The notes: generated from the sequence alone by a model not told the origin. A stretch of 8,992 nucleotides of DNA from Phaeodactylibacter sp964397205 (GCA_964397205.1 CAYNIT010000197.1:1-8992), one strand, 5' to 3'; positions 1 through 6,685 are shown, counted from the stretch's first letter. Numbers and translations are program-made.

Positions 1-843
1 CAGTATTTCGTTAGAAGTAAAACTGCCGGATTCTATGAATACCCCGGAATCGTACGCGCGGTCCGTCACATCCGCCACCCCCAGCTTGAAGTGGTAAGTC
101 TGGCAGGGTACAAGCTCTATGCTAGCGGTCAGTACAGTGGTAAAGCCATCGTACTGTATGGTGGTGGTTGGCGATTCGGGATTGTTGACAAAAAAGCCGG
201 AAAACCCTAAGGAGCCGTTTGCCCCTGAACAGTTGGAAATATTGCCGCCCGAGCTGCCTACCTTACCGTTGTTCACGTAATTGATGGTGACCGGATGGCT
301 GGTTCCGGGTACCCGAGCGATGTTAAAATTGTTGTAGGCAGGTTGGCTGGGATCCGGATTGGGGCCGGTGACCAGGAATCCGAATACATCGTTGAATCGG
401 GTACAGGTATATTCATTGTATTCTTCGGAGGCAAATACGTAGCGGAAGGTGACGAAATCGCCGATCGACTCCAGGTCAAATTCCAAAACGCAACGGTCGA
501 AGGTGCTGGCAGTGGTCAGCGCGGCAAGATCTGGATCGTTGGGCCCGCCGGTCTGGCAGGTTTTGTTTGCAGCGTCGTTCGGGCCTATGGCATCGGTAGC
601 GCAGCCCGAGGTCAGCAGGATGCCGTCGTCCAATCCGATGTTGGTGGTGTTGCCATTGCTGAAGGTGCCGGAGCTGCCAGATGGGCAATTGAGGCTGATA
701 TTGGTTATGGTGACGCCTCCTCCGGTGAGCATGCTGGCGAGTGCTTCTCCATCCGCGCCGGAAGACAGGCTGAGTTGCCCAAAGCAGGCCGTGCCGATGA
801 GCAAGCAAAAAGAAAAACAAAGGTACTTCATTAAGAATTTCAT
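1..843 (-). CDS. Choice-of-anchor L domain surface protein, N-terminal part
   Basis: The frame is open from an ATG at 843 to the left edge (281 codons, no stop), so only the N-terminus is present. Residues 1-23 form a signal peptide with a cysteine-containing hydrophobic core, probably cleaved after CFG before Q23. Residues 25 to 281 match the choice-of-anchor L domain known from large secreted Bacteroidota proteins: LDDGILLTSG (71-80), FRYVFASEEYNEY (133-145), FNDVFGFLVTGP (150-161), a PVTINYVN segment (184-191), IQYDGFTTVLTA (229-240), and YHFKLGVADVTD plus YDSGVFIESGSF (250-275). In family members a sorting or anchoring module such as a T9SS tail, often preceded by PKD-like repeats, follows; here it would lie outside the window. 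The role is inferred to be adhesion or surface display. A second ATG four codons in (831) is an alternative start. No strong Shine-Dalgarno is close to either; GGAGGG lies about 15 bases upstream. Confidence 0.9.
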   Translation of the reverse strand, partial: MKFLMKYLCFSFCLLIGTACFGQLSLSSGADGEALASMLTGGGVTITNISLNCPSGSSGTFSNGNTTNIGLDDGILLTSGCATDAIGPNDAANKTCQTGGPNDPDLAALTTASTFDRCVLEFDLESIGDFVTFRYVFASEEYNEYTCTRFNDVFGFLVTGPNPDPSQPAYNNFNIARVPGTSHPVTINYVNNGKVGSSGGNISNCSGANGSLGFSGFFVNNPESPTTTIQYDGFTTVLTASIELVPCQTYHFKLGVADVTDRAYDSGVFIESGSFTSNEIL

Positions 844-995
844 GGTTCTCAAGGTTTAGCCCTCCGGTTCACCCGTCACGAGAAGGGCAGCCTGAATGCA
901 GCCGTTGGACCGCAGACAGGTGGCTTCCTGCAAGGGAAAGCGGAGGTTAGGTAATGATAATAAAGTTAGGCTGGATACGACAGAGGACTAGTGCT

Positions 996-1349
996 CTATG
1001 GCTTTCCGCTGTGCTCTGCCAGGTAGGCATTCCACTCTTCCGCGGACCACTCTGGCCGGGAGCGGAGGTCGAGCAGTACTTTGACCTGCTTGTCCGCAAA
1101 GTTTACCGAATAGGAAACCAGCCCCGTATTGAGCTTGCGGAAGTACTGCTTGGCGGCTTCCGCGCTGTCGAAATCTTGGCTGGATATATCCAGATAATAG
1201 AGGTAGCCGAATGGGGCATCAGCATTGATCTGAATGACTTTGCTGTCGGAGTCCATACTGGCTTGGCGCTCCTCTTGCGCATAGAGCGAGCTCCAGCTGC
1301 CAAGGAGGAGCACTACAGCGCAGAAGAGTAGTTTGAAAAAGGTTTTCAT
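996..1349 (-). CDS. Small secreted protein of unknown function
   Basis: This is a 117-residue protein starting at ATG 1349. The frame stays open 50 codons further upstream, but I chose this start because it begins a clean signal peptide: MKTFFKLLFC, then a hydrophobic stretch ending in SSLYAQ, with likely cleavage around residue 24. The mature part is about 93 residues. Residues roughly 47-112 alternate predicted strands and helices: FGYLYYLDIS, DSAEAAKQYFRKL, GLVSYSVNFADKQVKVLLDL, then SAEEWNAYLAEH. That order resembles a small ferredoxin-like alpha/beta fold such as heavy-metal-associated domains, but the CxxC metal motif is absent and the fold is only a guess. It lies on the same strand as the choice-of-anchor L gene, 152 bases upstream of it, which is too far to infer an operon. 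I do not recognise a named family. Confidence 0.75.
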   Translation of the reverse strand: MKTFFKLLFCAVVLLLGSWSSLYAQEERQASMDSDSKVIQINADAPFGYLYYLDISSQDFDSAEAAKQYFRKLNTGLVSYSVNFADKQVKVLLDLRSRPEWSAEEWNAYLAEHSGKP

Positions 1350-1444
1350 TAGGCGAAATGGTTTACAAGGGTTAATGAATAAGTGATTGATTCTTAAGCC
1401 TGTCGGATAAGGGGACGTTATAGAAAAGGAGATTTGCAGTAGTT

Positions 1445-1466
1445 GGCAAGAAACTTTCTTACTGCC
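1445..1466. promoter_or_regulatory. Imperfect palindrome, possible operator
   Basis: AAGAAA and TTTCTT flank a single central C (1448-1460), and GGCA / TGCC add an outer imperfect match. It lies about 100 bases before the small secreted protein's start and about 70 bases outside the opposite-facing promoter at 1529-1536, so it sits in a divergent regulatory region. No binding protein can be named, and the symmetry may be chance. Confidence 0.22.
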
Positions 1467-1502
1467 GTGCAGTCGGTGGTTTGTTCTGTAATTTAACAAC
1501 TA

Positions 1503-1536
1503 TTTTCGACATTAAAATAAATTGCCTCTATTTTTG
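1503..1536 (+). promoter_or_regulatory. Bacteroidota-type promoter for the 1651 gene
   Basis: TATTTTTG at 1529-1536 matches the Bacteroidota -7 element TAnnTTTG exactly. A TTTTCG at 1503-1508 sits at the right distance to be a weak -33 element, with about 21 bases between TTTC and the -7 box. Transcription would begin near 1543 and leave a leader of about 108 bases containing the hairpin at 1601-1631. Confidence 0.5.
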
Positions 1537-1600
1537 TATGAAAACCTTTTAGCCGCCTCCCGCATCCATCTCCAATCCCCGCTTACAGCAAACCATTTGA

Positions 1601-1631
1601 AAAGCGCCGGGGTGATAAAATACGGCGCTTT
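1601..1631 (+). other. Hairpin in the leader of the 1651 gene
   Basis: AAAGCGCCG (1601-1609) and CGGCGCTTT (1623-1631) are perfect 9-base inverted arms around a 13-base A/T-richer loop, and TTTCCTTT follows. The stem ends 19 bases before the ATG at 1651. It could be an attenuator, a weak terminator closing a short transcript from the promoter at 1529-1536, or simply a leader hairpin; the U-tract is interrupted by CC, so a strong intrinsic terminator is doubtful. Confidence 0.5.
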
Positions 1632-1650
1632 CCTTTGACGTTAGCTAGGC

Positions 1651-2223
1651 ATGAGGAAAATTTCGTTTACCCTTATTCTGATTTGTACTGTACTGAGCCT
1701 CAGCGCTCAATCTTACAATACCGCCTTCGGCATGCGGCTCGGCACCGACTGGGGGCTGACCGTTAAGCAGCGGGTTGCCAAGAAGGCCACGCTGGAGGCC
1801 ATCCTGCAATCGAGCCTGCAACGTGAGGAAGCGGTAGCCACCTTGCTAGCTACCCAGCACATGCCCTTCATCACGCGGCGGCTGAACATCTACGCGGGCG
1901 GCGGCATCCATAAAGGTTGGGGCAGCCTGGAAGCCACTACCGACGGCGATCCGTATGAGGACCCCTTTGGATTGACGCTCATCGGCGGCATCGAGCTGTC
2001 GCTGGGGCGGCTCAACCTGACTTACGACATCAAGCCCGCTTTGAATATAGTAGGTGGCGAACGCAACATGTACACCCAGACCGGCATATCGCTGCGCTAC
2101 ATCATCTTCAAGCGCAAGTGGATCAAATTGGGCAACAAGAAAAAGCGCCGCAAGCGGAAACGCAAACGCCGCCGCCGCAAGCGGCAGGGAGAAGGCTTTG
2201 ACTGGAAGTTTTGGAAAAATTAG
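1651..2223 (+). CDS. Small outer-membrane-like protein with highly basic C-terminal tail
   Basis: This 190-residue protein has a signal peptide at residues 1-20 (MRKISFTLIL, then LSLSAQ), so it is exported. Residues 21-153 show short amphipathic strands typical of small Bacteroidota beta-barrel or porin-like proteins: GMRLGTDWGLTVKQRV, ATLEAILQSSL, LNIYAGGGIHKGWG, FGLTLIGGIELSLG, LNLTYDIKPAL and TGISLRYIIF, separated by polar turns. From about 154 it changes into a tail in which nearly every residue of 155-178 is Lys or Arg, ending in the aromatic FDWKFWKN. The tail might face the periplasm and contact lipid phosphates or peptidoglycan, but that is inference. The gene has its own upstream promoter and ends 12 bases from the convergent lipoprotein stop with no clear terminator between. 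Specific function is unknown. Confidence 0.8.
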   Translation: MRKISFTLILICTVLSLSAQSYNTAFGMRLGTDWGLTVKQRVAKKATLEAILQSSLQREEAVATLLATQHMPFITRRLNIYAGGGIHKGWGSLEATTDGDPYEDPFGLTLIGGIELSLGRLNLTYDIKPALNIVGGERNMYTQTGISLRYIIFKRKWIKLGNKKKRRKRKRKRRRRKRQGEGFDWKFWKN

Positions 2224-2235
2224 CCCGTCTCGCTG

Positions 2236-2979
2236 CTAGTTCACTGGGATGCTGTAGTCCTTGGACAACACTTTCTGCAGCCGCACCCGGCCGGAGTCTT
2301 TCAACTGTATCCAAGCTTCTATGCCATCGCGGCTGCGCAGGAATCGGCCATCGCCCATCTCGGACTGAAAGCGCATGCTGTTGCGCTGCAGCTGCAGCCG
2401 GGCAGAGTCGATCGGCGCCATGCCAGTCATAAGCAAGTTGAGTTGGTTGACGGGGGGTAGCATGCCGTCCGTCACAAAATGCTCAGCGATTAGAGTATCC
2501 TCGTGCAAACCGACGAAGAGTATGTCGGAGCCTTCCTCCCGGCTGCTGGTGTAGGTGCCTACCAGTTCATCTACGCGCGGGCCGAGGTCGAACTTCAGCT
2601 CCCCCGAGCTGTACCGCACAAGGGGATGGTAGACCAGGTCACTGCTGTCCGCCGAGCCGGCGAGCAAGCCTTCGTATACCATATGCCCTTCTTCCTCGGC
2701 AAGCAGATAGTAATAACTGCCGCTTGCTGCTTCCTGGCAAGCCAGCGCATGCTTAGCCGCCTTAGGAATGCCGTAGCGTTCGAATTCCGCTGGCTGCAGC
2801 GGCTGGCAACCCGGAGCTTGGGCAATTTTGACTTTATCCTCTCCGGCAATCAGGAATACTGCCGCCTTCTCCGCGCTTAGCTCTACGGAGGCCGGGCCAG
2901 CCTTCTTTTGCTGGCTTCCGCCTCCGCAGGCGGATAGAAAGAGGGAAATGGCAATCAGCAGGGCAAATAAACATCGCAT
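2236..2979 (-). CDS. Lipoprotein of unknown function
   Basis: This 247-residue protein starts at ATG 2979. It has a short lipoprotein signal: MRCLFALLIAISLF and the lipobox LSAC with the lipidated Cys at residue 18, followed by GGGSQQKK, a flexible linker typical of Bacteroidota lipoproteins. The mature domain (about 30-247) has two halves. The first contains VFLIAGEDKVKIAQ, two more cysteines (58 and 81) that could form a disulphide, and YYYLLAEEEGHMVYEG. The second contains LVGTYTSSREEGSDILFVGLHED and alternating strand-like segments to the C-terminus. No catalytic motif is visible and I do not recognise a family. It converges on the preceding plus-strand gene and diverges from the tRNA-His promoter. 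It is probably monocistronic. Confidence 0.8.
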   Translation of the reverse strand: MRCLFALLIAISLFLSACGGGSQQKKAGPASVELSAEKAAVFLIAGEDKVKIAQAPGCQPLQPAEFERYGIPKAAKHALACQEAASGSYYYLLAEEEGHMVYEGLLAGSADSSDLVYHPLVRYSSGELKFDLGPRVDELVGTYTSSREEGSDILFVGLHEDTLIAEHFVTDGMLPPVNQLNLLMTGMAPIDSARLQLQRNSMRFQSEMGDGRFLRSRDGIEAWIQLKDSGRVRLQKVLSKDYSIPVN

Positions 2980-3068
2980 GGTTCAGTGGTAGTTTGGGAT
3001 CAAGATAAAAACATTTGCGGGAAACTGAATGCCTCGATGATCAGTCCAAAGGATTTTGCAGGATTTTT

Positions 3069-3098
3069 TTTGGCTTTGTGGGAACTGTTTTATCTTTG
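3069..3098 (+). promoter_or_regulatory. Promoter of tRNA-His
   Basis: TTTG at 3069-3072 and TATCTTTG at 3091-3098 are separated by 18 bases and match the Bacteroidota -33 (TTTG) and -7 (TAnnTTTG) consensus closely. The -7 box ends 27 bases before the mature tRNA, a usual distance for a tRNA gene with a short 5' leader. Confidence 0.7.
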
Positions 3099-3125
3099 CA
3101 ACGCTTTATTAAAAAAAAGTAAATG

Positions 3126-3203
3126 GTGATTGTAGCTCAGCCTGGTTAGAGCGCTGGATTGTGGTTCCAGAGGTCGCCGGTTCAAGTCCGGTCAGTCACC
3201 CCA
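3126..3203 (+). tRNA. tRNA-His (anticodon GTG)
   Basis: All cloverleaf parts can be drawn. The acceptor arms GTGATTG (3126-3132) and CAGTCAC (3193-3199) pair with one G-T wobble. The D arm is GCTC/GAGC and the anticodon arm is CTGGA/TCCAG with loop TTGTGGT, which reads GTG for histidine. The T arm is GCCGG/CCGGT around TTCAAGT. The discriminator is C at 3200, and CCA (3201-3203) is encoded. G at 3125 sits opposite C73 and would supply the extra G-1 that histidyl-tRNA synthetase recognises. The molecule looks intact and functional. Confidence 0.97.
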
Positions 3204-3206
3204 ACC

Positions 3207-3236
3207 AAAGCCCGCTGGCCTTCAGCGGGCTTTTTT
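3207..3236 (+). terminator. Intrinsic terminator after tRNA-His
   Basis: AAAGCCCGCTG (3207-3217) pairs perfectly with CAGCGGGCTTT (3223-3233) around a 5-base loop, and the second arm runs into a six-T tract (3231-3236). It begins 4 bases after the tRNA CCA end, so the tRNA appears to be a single-gene transcript. Confidence 0.9.
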
Positions 3237-3346
3237 GTTAGCCCCCGCACTTGCCACCCTGGCCTTAACCAAGAAGTGGCGAACATAAAACAGGACAGAT
3301 TACACGCCCTATCTTTAAAGGCTGTCCAATCTTAGACGGATACCCC

Positions 3347-3366
3347 CCTGCCTACCAGCAGGCAGG
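3347..3366. repeat. CCTGCCT / AGGCAGG inverted repeat
   Basis: CCTGCCT (3347-3353) and AGGCAGG (3360-3366) are perfect 7-base arms around ACCAGC. The left half, CCTGCCTACC, recurs at 7191-7200 where it forms another hairpin, so this looks like a member of a short dispersed palindromic repeat family in this genome. Confidence 0.5.
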
Positions 3367-3470
3367 TGCGTCTCGGCGTGCAACTGAGCAAAATGAATAG
3401 CCTCTCTTGGGTTTGGCGCCGCCGCTTGGTGGTCACTCAAAAAACTTGAAATGACTTATAAGCTAAAAAA

Positions 3471-3674
3471 TTAAGTGAATTGCACAAAAACAGCCTCCGG
3501 CCTGCCTGCCCTTTGCCAATCGGCCCGAGCCAGGGCGACGACAACAGCAAGTACAGTGAGCAATGCCCCGGTGCTGTCTATCAGAAAAAAGCTGCTTCGG
3601 AGAAGTTTGACCGATGCGCATAGCGCTTGATTTTGGTAGCCGCTGGATGAGAGAAGGTTTGTAAAAGTAGGCAA
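3471..3674 (-). pseudogene. Possible remnant of a small membrane protein
   Basis: The minus-strand frame encodes about 67 residues with one hydrophobic segment, FFLIDSTGALLTVLAVVVAL, followed by ARADWQRAGRPEAVFVQF and a stop. It has no ATG or GTG in a sensible place; only a TTG begins the frame. The segment resembles, from memory, the N-terminus of short Bacteroidota multi-TM proteins that begin with a hydrophobic FxxDxxGA helix, so it could be a decayed 5' fragment whose remaining helices are lost. Downstream of its stop the sequence is A/T-rich and then repeat-containing. It may equally be a chance ORF. Confidence 0.2.
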
Positions 3675-3690
3675 AAAAAGCTTAGCTTTC
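3658..3690 (+). promoter_or_regulatory. Weak promoter candidate for the dehydrogenase
   Basis: TTTG at 3658-3661 and TAGCTTTC at 3683-3690 are spaced by 21 bases and resemble the Bacteroidota -33/-7 pair, with the last -7 base off consensus. Transcription would begin roughly 25 bases before the ATG at 3723. The -7 candidate overlaps the self-complementary AAAGCTTAGCTTT. Confidence 0.3.
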
Positions 3691-3722
3691 CTACCAAGTT
3701 TTTAAGCTAAACAACAGCAAGC

Positions 3723-4511
3723 ATGGACCGAAACAGCATCTTCATCACCGGGGCCGCCCGGGGCATCGGGAAAGCCACCGCCTTGCTCTTTGCAGAGCAG
3801 GGTTGGTTTGTCGGGCTATCGGATATCAACGAAGCGGAACTGGGGCAGCTGGCGCAGAAGATCGGGCCAGAACAGTGCTCCACGCACCGGATGGATGTGC
3901 GCGATGCCCAGCAGGTGGAAGCGGCCATTGCCGCCTTTGGCGCTGCCACCGGACAGCGCATGAACGCCCTATTCAATAATGCCGGCATACTGATTCCGGG
4001 CGGATTTGAGAAAATGCCCCTCGAGCAACACCACGCCTTGATCGACGTGAACCTGACCGGGCTGATCAACGTGACCCACCTAGCCCTGCCCCTGCTGAAG
4101 GCTACGCCCGGCAGTACCGTCTTGAGCATGTGCTCCGCCTCGGCCATCTACGGCAATCCAGAGCTGACCACCTACGCGGCTACCAAGTCTGCTGTGAAAT
4201 CATTGACCGAGGGCATAAATTTGCTGTTTCGCAAGCACGGCATCCGGGCGGCGGACCTTTCGCCGGCTTACGTGCGAACCGGCATGGTGGCGGATGTACA
4301 GGAAGACATGGAATTGCCCAGCCGGGATGTAAAACTCAGGGCCGAGGACATTGCCCGGGCAGCATGGAAAGCAGTGCATTCTCATAAGGTTCATCATTAC
4401 ATCGGCTTCGATGCCAACCTCTTCCGCTTCTGCAAATGGCTGCTGCCCCGGCCTTTGCTTGAAGCCATCCTAAGAGCTACGTTTTATAAAAAGGCACTGG
4501 CGAGAAACTGA
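3723..4511 (+). CDS. Short-chain dehydrogenase/reductase (classical SDR)
   Basis: This 262-residue protein has the full classical SDR set. The cofactor-binding glycine motif TGAARGIG is at residues 9-16. Asp34 at the end of strand 2 suggests NAD(H) over NADP(H), and Asp58 is the adenine-ring contact. NNAG is at 85-88, Asn110 is in place, and the catalytic Ser138, Tyr151 and Lys155 lie in SMCSASAIYG and YAATK. PAYVRTGM (181-188) is the usual post-active-site loop over the nicotinamide. The C-terminal 35 residues (FDANLFRFCKWLLPRPLLEAIL) are hydrophobic and aromatic, suggesting a lipophilic substrate or membrane contact. The protein is cytosolic, with no signal peptide. It stands alone on the plus strand; its last 28 bases overlap a small antisense ORF. 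The substrate cannot be read from the sequence. Confidence 0.93.
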   Translation: MDRNSIFITGAARGIGKATALLFAEQGWFVGLSDINEAELGQLAQKIGPEQCSTHRMDVRDAQQVEAAIAAFGAATGQRMNALFNNAGILIPGGFEKMPLEQHHALIDVNLTGLINVTHLALPLLKATPGSTVLSMCSASAIYGNPELTTYAATKSAVKSLTEGINLLFRKHGIRAADLSPAYVRTGMVADVQEDMELPSRDVKLRAEDIARAAWKAVHSHKVHHYIGFDANLFRFCKWLLPRPLLEAILRATFYKKALARN

Positions 4512-4612
4512 CGATTGCAGGGCTTGCAGCGGTAGATTATTGCTTTCTCCCCGCTGCCCGCACAGGCGGAAAGCAGCAGCAAGAGCCCCAAGAGAAGCGG
4601 ACGGATATTCAT
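4484..4612 (-). CDS. Very small lipoprotein with CxxC, possibly truncated
   Basis: ATG at 4612 opens a 42-residue frame ending with TAA at 4484-4486. Residues 1-17 are a good lipoprotein signal: MNIRP, a leucine-rich core and lipobox LSAC with Cys17. The mature part is only 26 residues and contains YRCKPCNRQF (27-36), a C-x2-C pair that looks like half of a zinc-ribbon or thiol motif. The gene overlaps the last 28 bases of the oppositely oriented dehydrogenase. Because a lone CxxC usually needs a second pair to bind zinc, the C-terminus may have been lost. The same-strand hydrolase stop lies 56 bases upstream, so read-through from that gene could transcribe it. The signal peptide is the main support; expression is unproven. 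Confidence 0.5.
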   Translation of the reverse strand: MNIRPLLLGLLLLLSACAGSGEKAIIYRCKPCNRQFLASAFL

Positions 4613-4668
4613 AGCGGTTTTGGCTTAAAGTTACTTTTTCCGGCATACGGCTGCTACCTGTGGGGAAG

Positions 4669-6012
4669 CTACTGCTTTACAAATTTACAACTGCTTATGG
4701 CCTGCTCTCCCCGCAGCTGCAAGACATAAAGCCCGGAGGGTAAGCCAGACAAGTCGATGGGCTTAGAGACATCAAAGCCGGAAGCGTACACCCGGCGCCC
4801 GTCGAGGCTAGTGATCACCGCCTGCTCGTAGAGCGGCCCGCTGTCGACCCAAAGCCACCGTTGCACCGGATTCGGATAAAGCCGCAGGCTTGTCTCCCGT
4901 TTGTAGCTTTGGTTGGAGACCACCACATCTTGCAGCAGGTAGCTTAGAAAGGTATGATCATCGAAATTGCTTACATCGCCAAAGGTTTGGCGGAGAGCTA
5001 CTACACGGAGAGAGGGTATGATATACATACGATTCTTGCCAGCACCCAGTGCGCCGATGATTCCCGGGTAGCCATTGTGGTACATAAAACCGCCCGCCGA
5101 GCCGGGAGGGGCAGACTGAATAGGATAAGCCCCGTAGCCGTCCGGCTGATTCAGCCACAAGAAGCGCCCATGGCCCAGATTGGGCCCATCGGCTACCAGC
5201 AGGCCCTCTATCAAAGCGCTGTCGACCAGTTGGGCACCGTCCCAACGCCCCTTGTTCAGGAACAATCGGCCGAACTTCATCCATTGCCTTGGATTGATAT
5301 AGCAGCCGTTGGGGATGTGCGGGTTCCCGGCACTGTCGCGCGCCCAATCGTCGTAGGCCAAACCAATGGGCTGGAAAACCAGGCTGTCCAGGTACTCCAG
5401 CGGGTCTTGGTGGATGCCGGCCTGCTGCAGTTTGCGCTCCAGAAAAACGGCGAAGGCATAGTAGTGGCTAGGGCCATACTGAAACCGATTGCCAGGCAGG
5501 AAATTCAAGTCCAGGCTGTCGACTGTGTACTGGTAAAGGTCGGGGGCGGCGGCATCCAGGCCCTGAATGTTTTCTATATCCTGCGACAGCCCCGAAGAGA
5601 GAGACAGCAGGTGCTTCACTTTGATGAGGTTTTTGAAAGGGTGGCGTTCTGCATCCTGCCACTCGGTGATGGTGGCAGCTACCGGCTCCTCGTAGCTGTC
5701 GATCAGGCCCGAGCCCAGAGCAGCAGCGGCAGCCAGGCTCCAAAACCCTTTGGTGGCGCTGAAAATGTGGGTGGCTACTGTGGAATCTGCGCCATTGTGG
5801 TAGTCTTCAAAAATGATGCTGTCGTTCTGCAGGACCAAGACGGCTACTCCGCCTTTCTCTTCCGCGTATTCGGAAGCTTGAAGCATATTCTGGTACGGCA
5901 ATTCGGGCTGCGCCCAGCTATAAGGGCTGGCCAGCAGCGCCAGAAGGAATACACCGGCTTTTTTTACACTTGTCATGATAAAGGTGGATTTCACAGCAGC
6001 TTTCATGATCAT
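4669..6012 (-). CDS. Secreted beta-lactamase-fold serine hydrolase with T9SS sorting domain
   Basis: This 447-residue protein belongs to the class C beta-lactamase / penicillin-binding-protein-like hydrolase family. The SxxK motif is S85-A-T-K88 in IFSATKGF, giving nucleophile Ser85 and general base Lys88. The second motif position is YGPS at 179-182 (FQYGPSHYY), in place of the usual YxN. HNG (312-314) replaces KTG, as in many esterase or amidase members. LLSLSSGL (135-142) is the typical helix after the first motif. Residues about 374-447 form a type A T9SS tail: LRLYPNP (376-382), ITSLDGRRVY, then DLSGLPSGLYVLQL and a basic end, so it is secreted or surface-attached through T9SS. The signal peptide is KKAGVFLLALLASPYSWAQ; a second ATG at 5976 (residue 13) gives a more usual signal-peptide length. 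Such enzymes cleave esters, amides or D-peptides; true beta-lactam resistance is unlikely from this motif set. Confidence 0.9.
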   Translation of the reverse strand: MIMKAAVKSTFIMTSVKKAGVFLLALLASPYSWAQPELPYQNMLQASEYAEEKGGVAVLVLQNDSIIFEDYHNGADSTVATHIFSATKGFWSLAAAAALGSGLIDSYEEPVAATITEWQDAERHPFKNLIKVKHLLSLSSGLSQDIENIQGLDAAAPDLYQYTVDSLDLNFLPGNRFQYGPSHYYAFAVFLERKLQQAGIHQDPLEYLDSLVFQPIGLAYDDWARDSAGNPHIPNGCYINPRQWMKFGRLFLNKGRWDGAQLVDSALIEGLLVADGPNLGHGRFLWLNQPDGYGAYPIQSAPPGSAGGFMYHNGYPGIIGALGAGKNRMYIIPSLRVVALRQTFGDVSNFDDHTFLSYLLQDVVVSNQSYKRETSLRLYPNPVQRWLWVDSGPLYEQAVITSLDGRRVYASGFDVSKPIDLSGLPSGLYVLQLRGEQAISSCKFVKQ

Positions 6013-6286
6013 CTCTTTGCTCGATTAGACCTAAAGCAAAAGGCAAGGTTTAAAAAGCGAGACCTGGATTTTCGCCTCTCTATTTCTTTAGAATCCTGTC
6101 CATTCGGCAGGACAAGCTCCTGGCAGAACTGCTGTAATACAAACGGCCCACCGTTGTTTACTACAAAGAAGCCGATACTAATTCCAACCGCCCCAATCCT
6201 GTTTTCCTAAGTGCGATCGAAGCCGGTTGAGAATCAATGAGATCAGTAGTTCAGTCCGGGCACTTTTTTCCTGCCACCTCTTATTG

Positions 6287-6685
6287 CTAGATCAACAAGT
6301 ACTGATGCCGGATACCGTGCTCGCGCAGTGAGCGGATCATTGCTTCAAATTGCCCGTTGTGCCGTCCAGAGTCAATTAGAAATTCATAGCGTATAGGCGT
6401 GCCCTTGCATTCGAAGGATATCCAATTGTTATGCTTCTTGAGGTAATTGCGCTTTTTGTGAGAATAGTGGTAGGTTGCCCCTCTTTCGATCCTGAGTTTG
6501 GATAGTTCTTTAAAGGGAAAAACCTCTTTTTTGCCGTTTGTCTCGATTTCAATTTGCTGAAGACCGATGTTAAATTGGCCGAGCTCCTCGTGGCGTGTAG
6601 AGTAAAAATACAATATAAAGGTGGCCAGCACGAGCACAATCAATATGCCATAGTAGACCTCCGAATTAATGCTGAGCCGCTGCAA
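6287..6685 (-). CDS. 3' part of a small membrane protein with a PH-like cytosolic domain
   Basis: This frame has no ATG start; it is open from 6715 and the first TTG codon lies at 6685. Counting from that TTG, residues 11-28 (YYGILIVLVLATFILYFY) are a transmembrane helix. They are followed by STRHEELGQFNIGLQQIEIETNG and then FPFKELSKLRIERG, a basic stretch around 76-88, NWISFECKG, YEFLIDSG and FEAMIRSLREHG. Strand-rich text ending in a final helix resembles bacterial PH-like or short two-TM sensor proteins, though I cannot name the family. The codon pattern and hydrophobicity look real. The missing start and the overlapping upstream fragment (6640-6843) suggest one gene broken by a one-base indel, the intact product being roughly 180 residues. 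Confidence 0.6.
   Translation of the reverse strand: MQRLSINSEVYYGILIVLVLATFILYFYSTRHEELGQFNIGLQQIEIETNGKKEVFPFKELSKLRIERGATYHYSHKKRNYLKKHNNWISFECKGTPIRYEFLIDSGRHNGQFEAMIRSLREHGIRHQYLLI

Larger units (their letters stand above)
3241..3722. other. Gene-poor gap between tRNA-His and the dehydrogenase
   Basis: I find no intact gene in these 480 bases. The gap holds a CCTGCC-type inverted repeat (3347-3366), another CCTGCCTGCC at 3501-3510, an A/T-rich stretch around 3430-3480, a possible minus-strand gene remnant (3471-3674) and a weak promoter candidate before the dehydrogenase. The position beside a tRNA makes it a possible site of past insertion, but I see no repeated tRNA 3' end that would mark an attachment site. 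Confidence 0.5.

Noticed and set aside
295..859. Overlapping plus-strand open frames
   Set aside because: They lie opposite the choice-of-anchor L gene, which explains the region with clear family motifs.
982..997. Imperfect palindrome AGAGGACTAGTGCTCT at the end of the small secreted gene
   Set aside because: It has no T-run and contains a central mismatch pair, so it does not make a credible terminator and may be chance.
4954..6210. Plus-strand open frame of over 400 codons
   Set aside because: It is the complement of the serine hydrolase gene, whose motifs, signal peptide and T9SS tail are unambiguous. The plus frame has no recognisable domain.
6009..6230. Minus-strand open frame before the hydrolase whose TGA overlaps the hydrolase ATG
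   Set aside because: The ATGA overlap suggested translational coupling and the text (GISIGFFVVNNGGPF) is partly hydrophobic, but the frame has no start codon and I recognise no family, so I could not support it as a gene.
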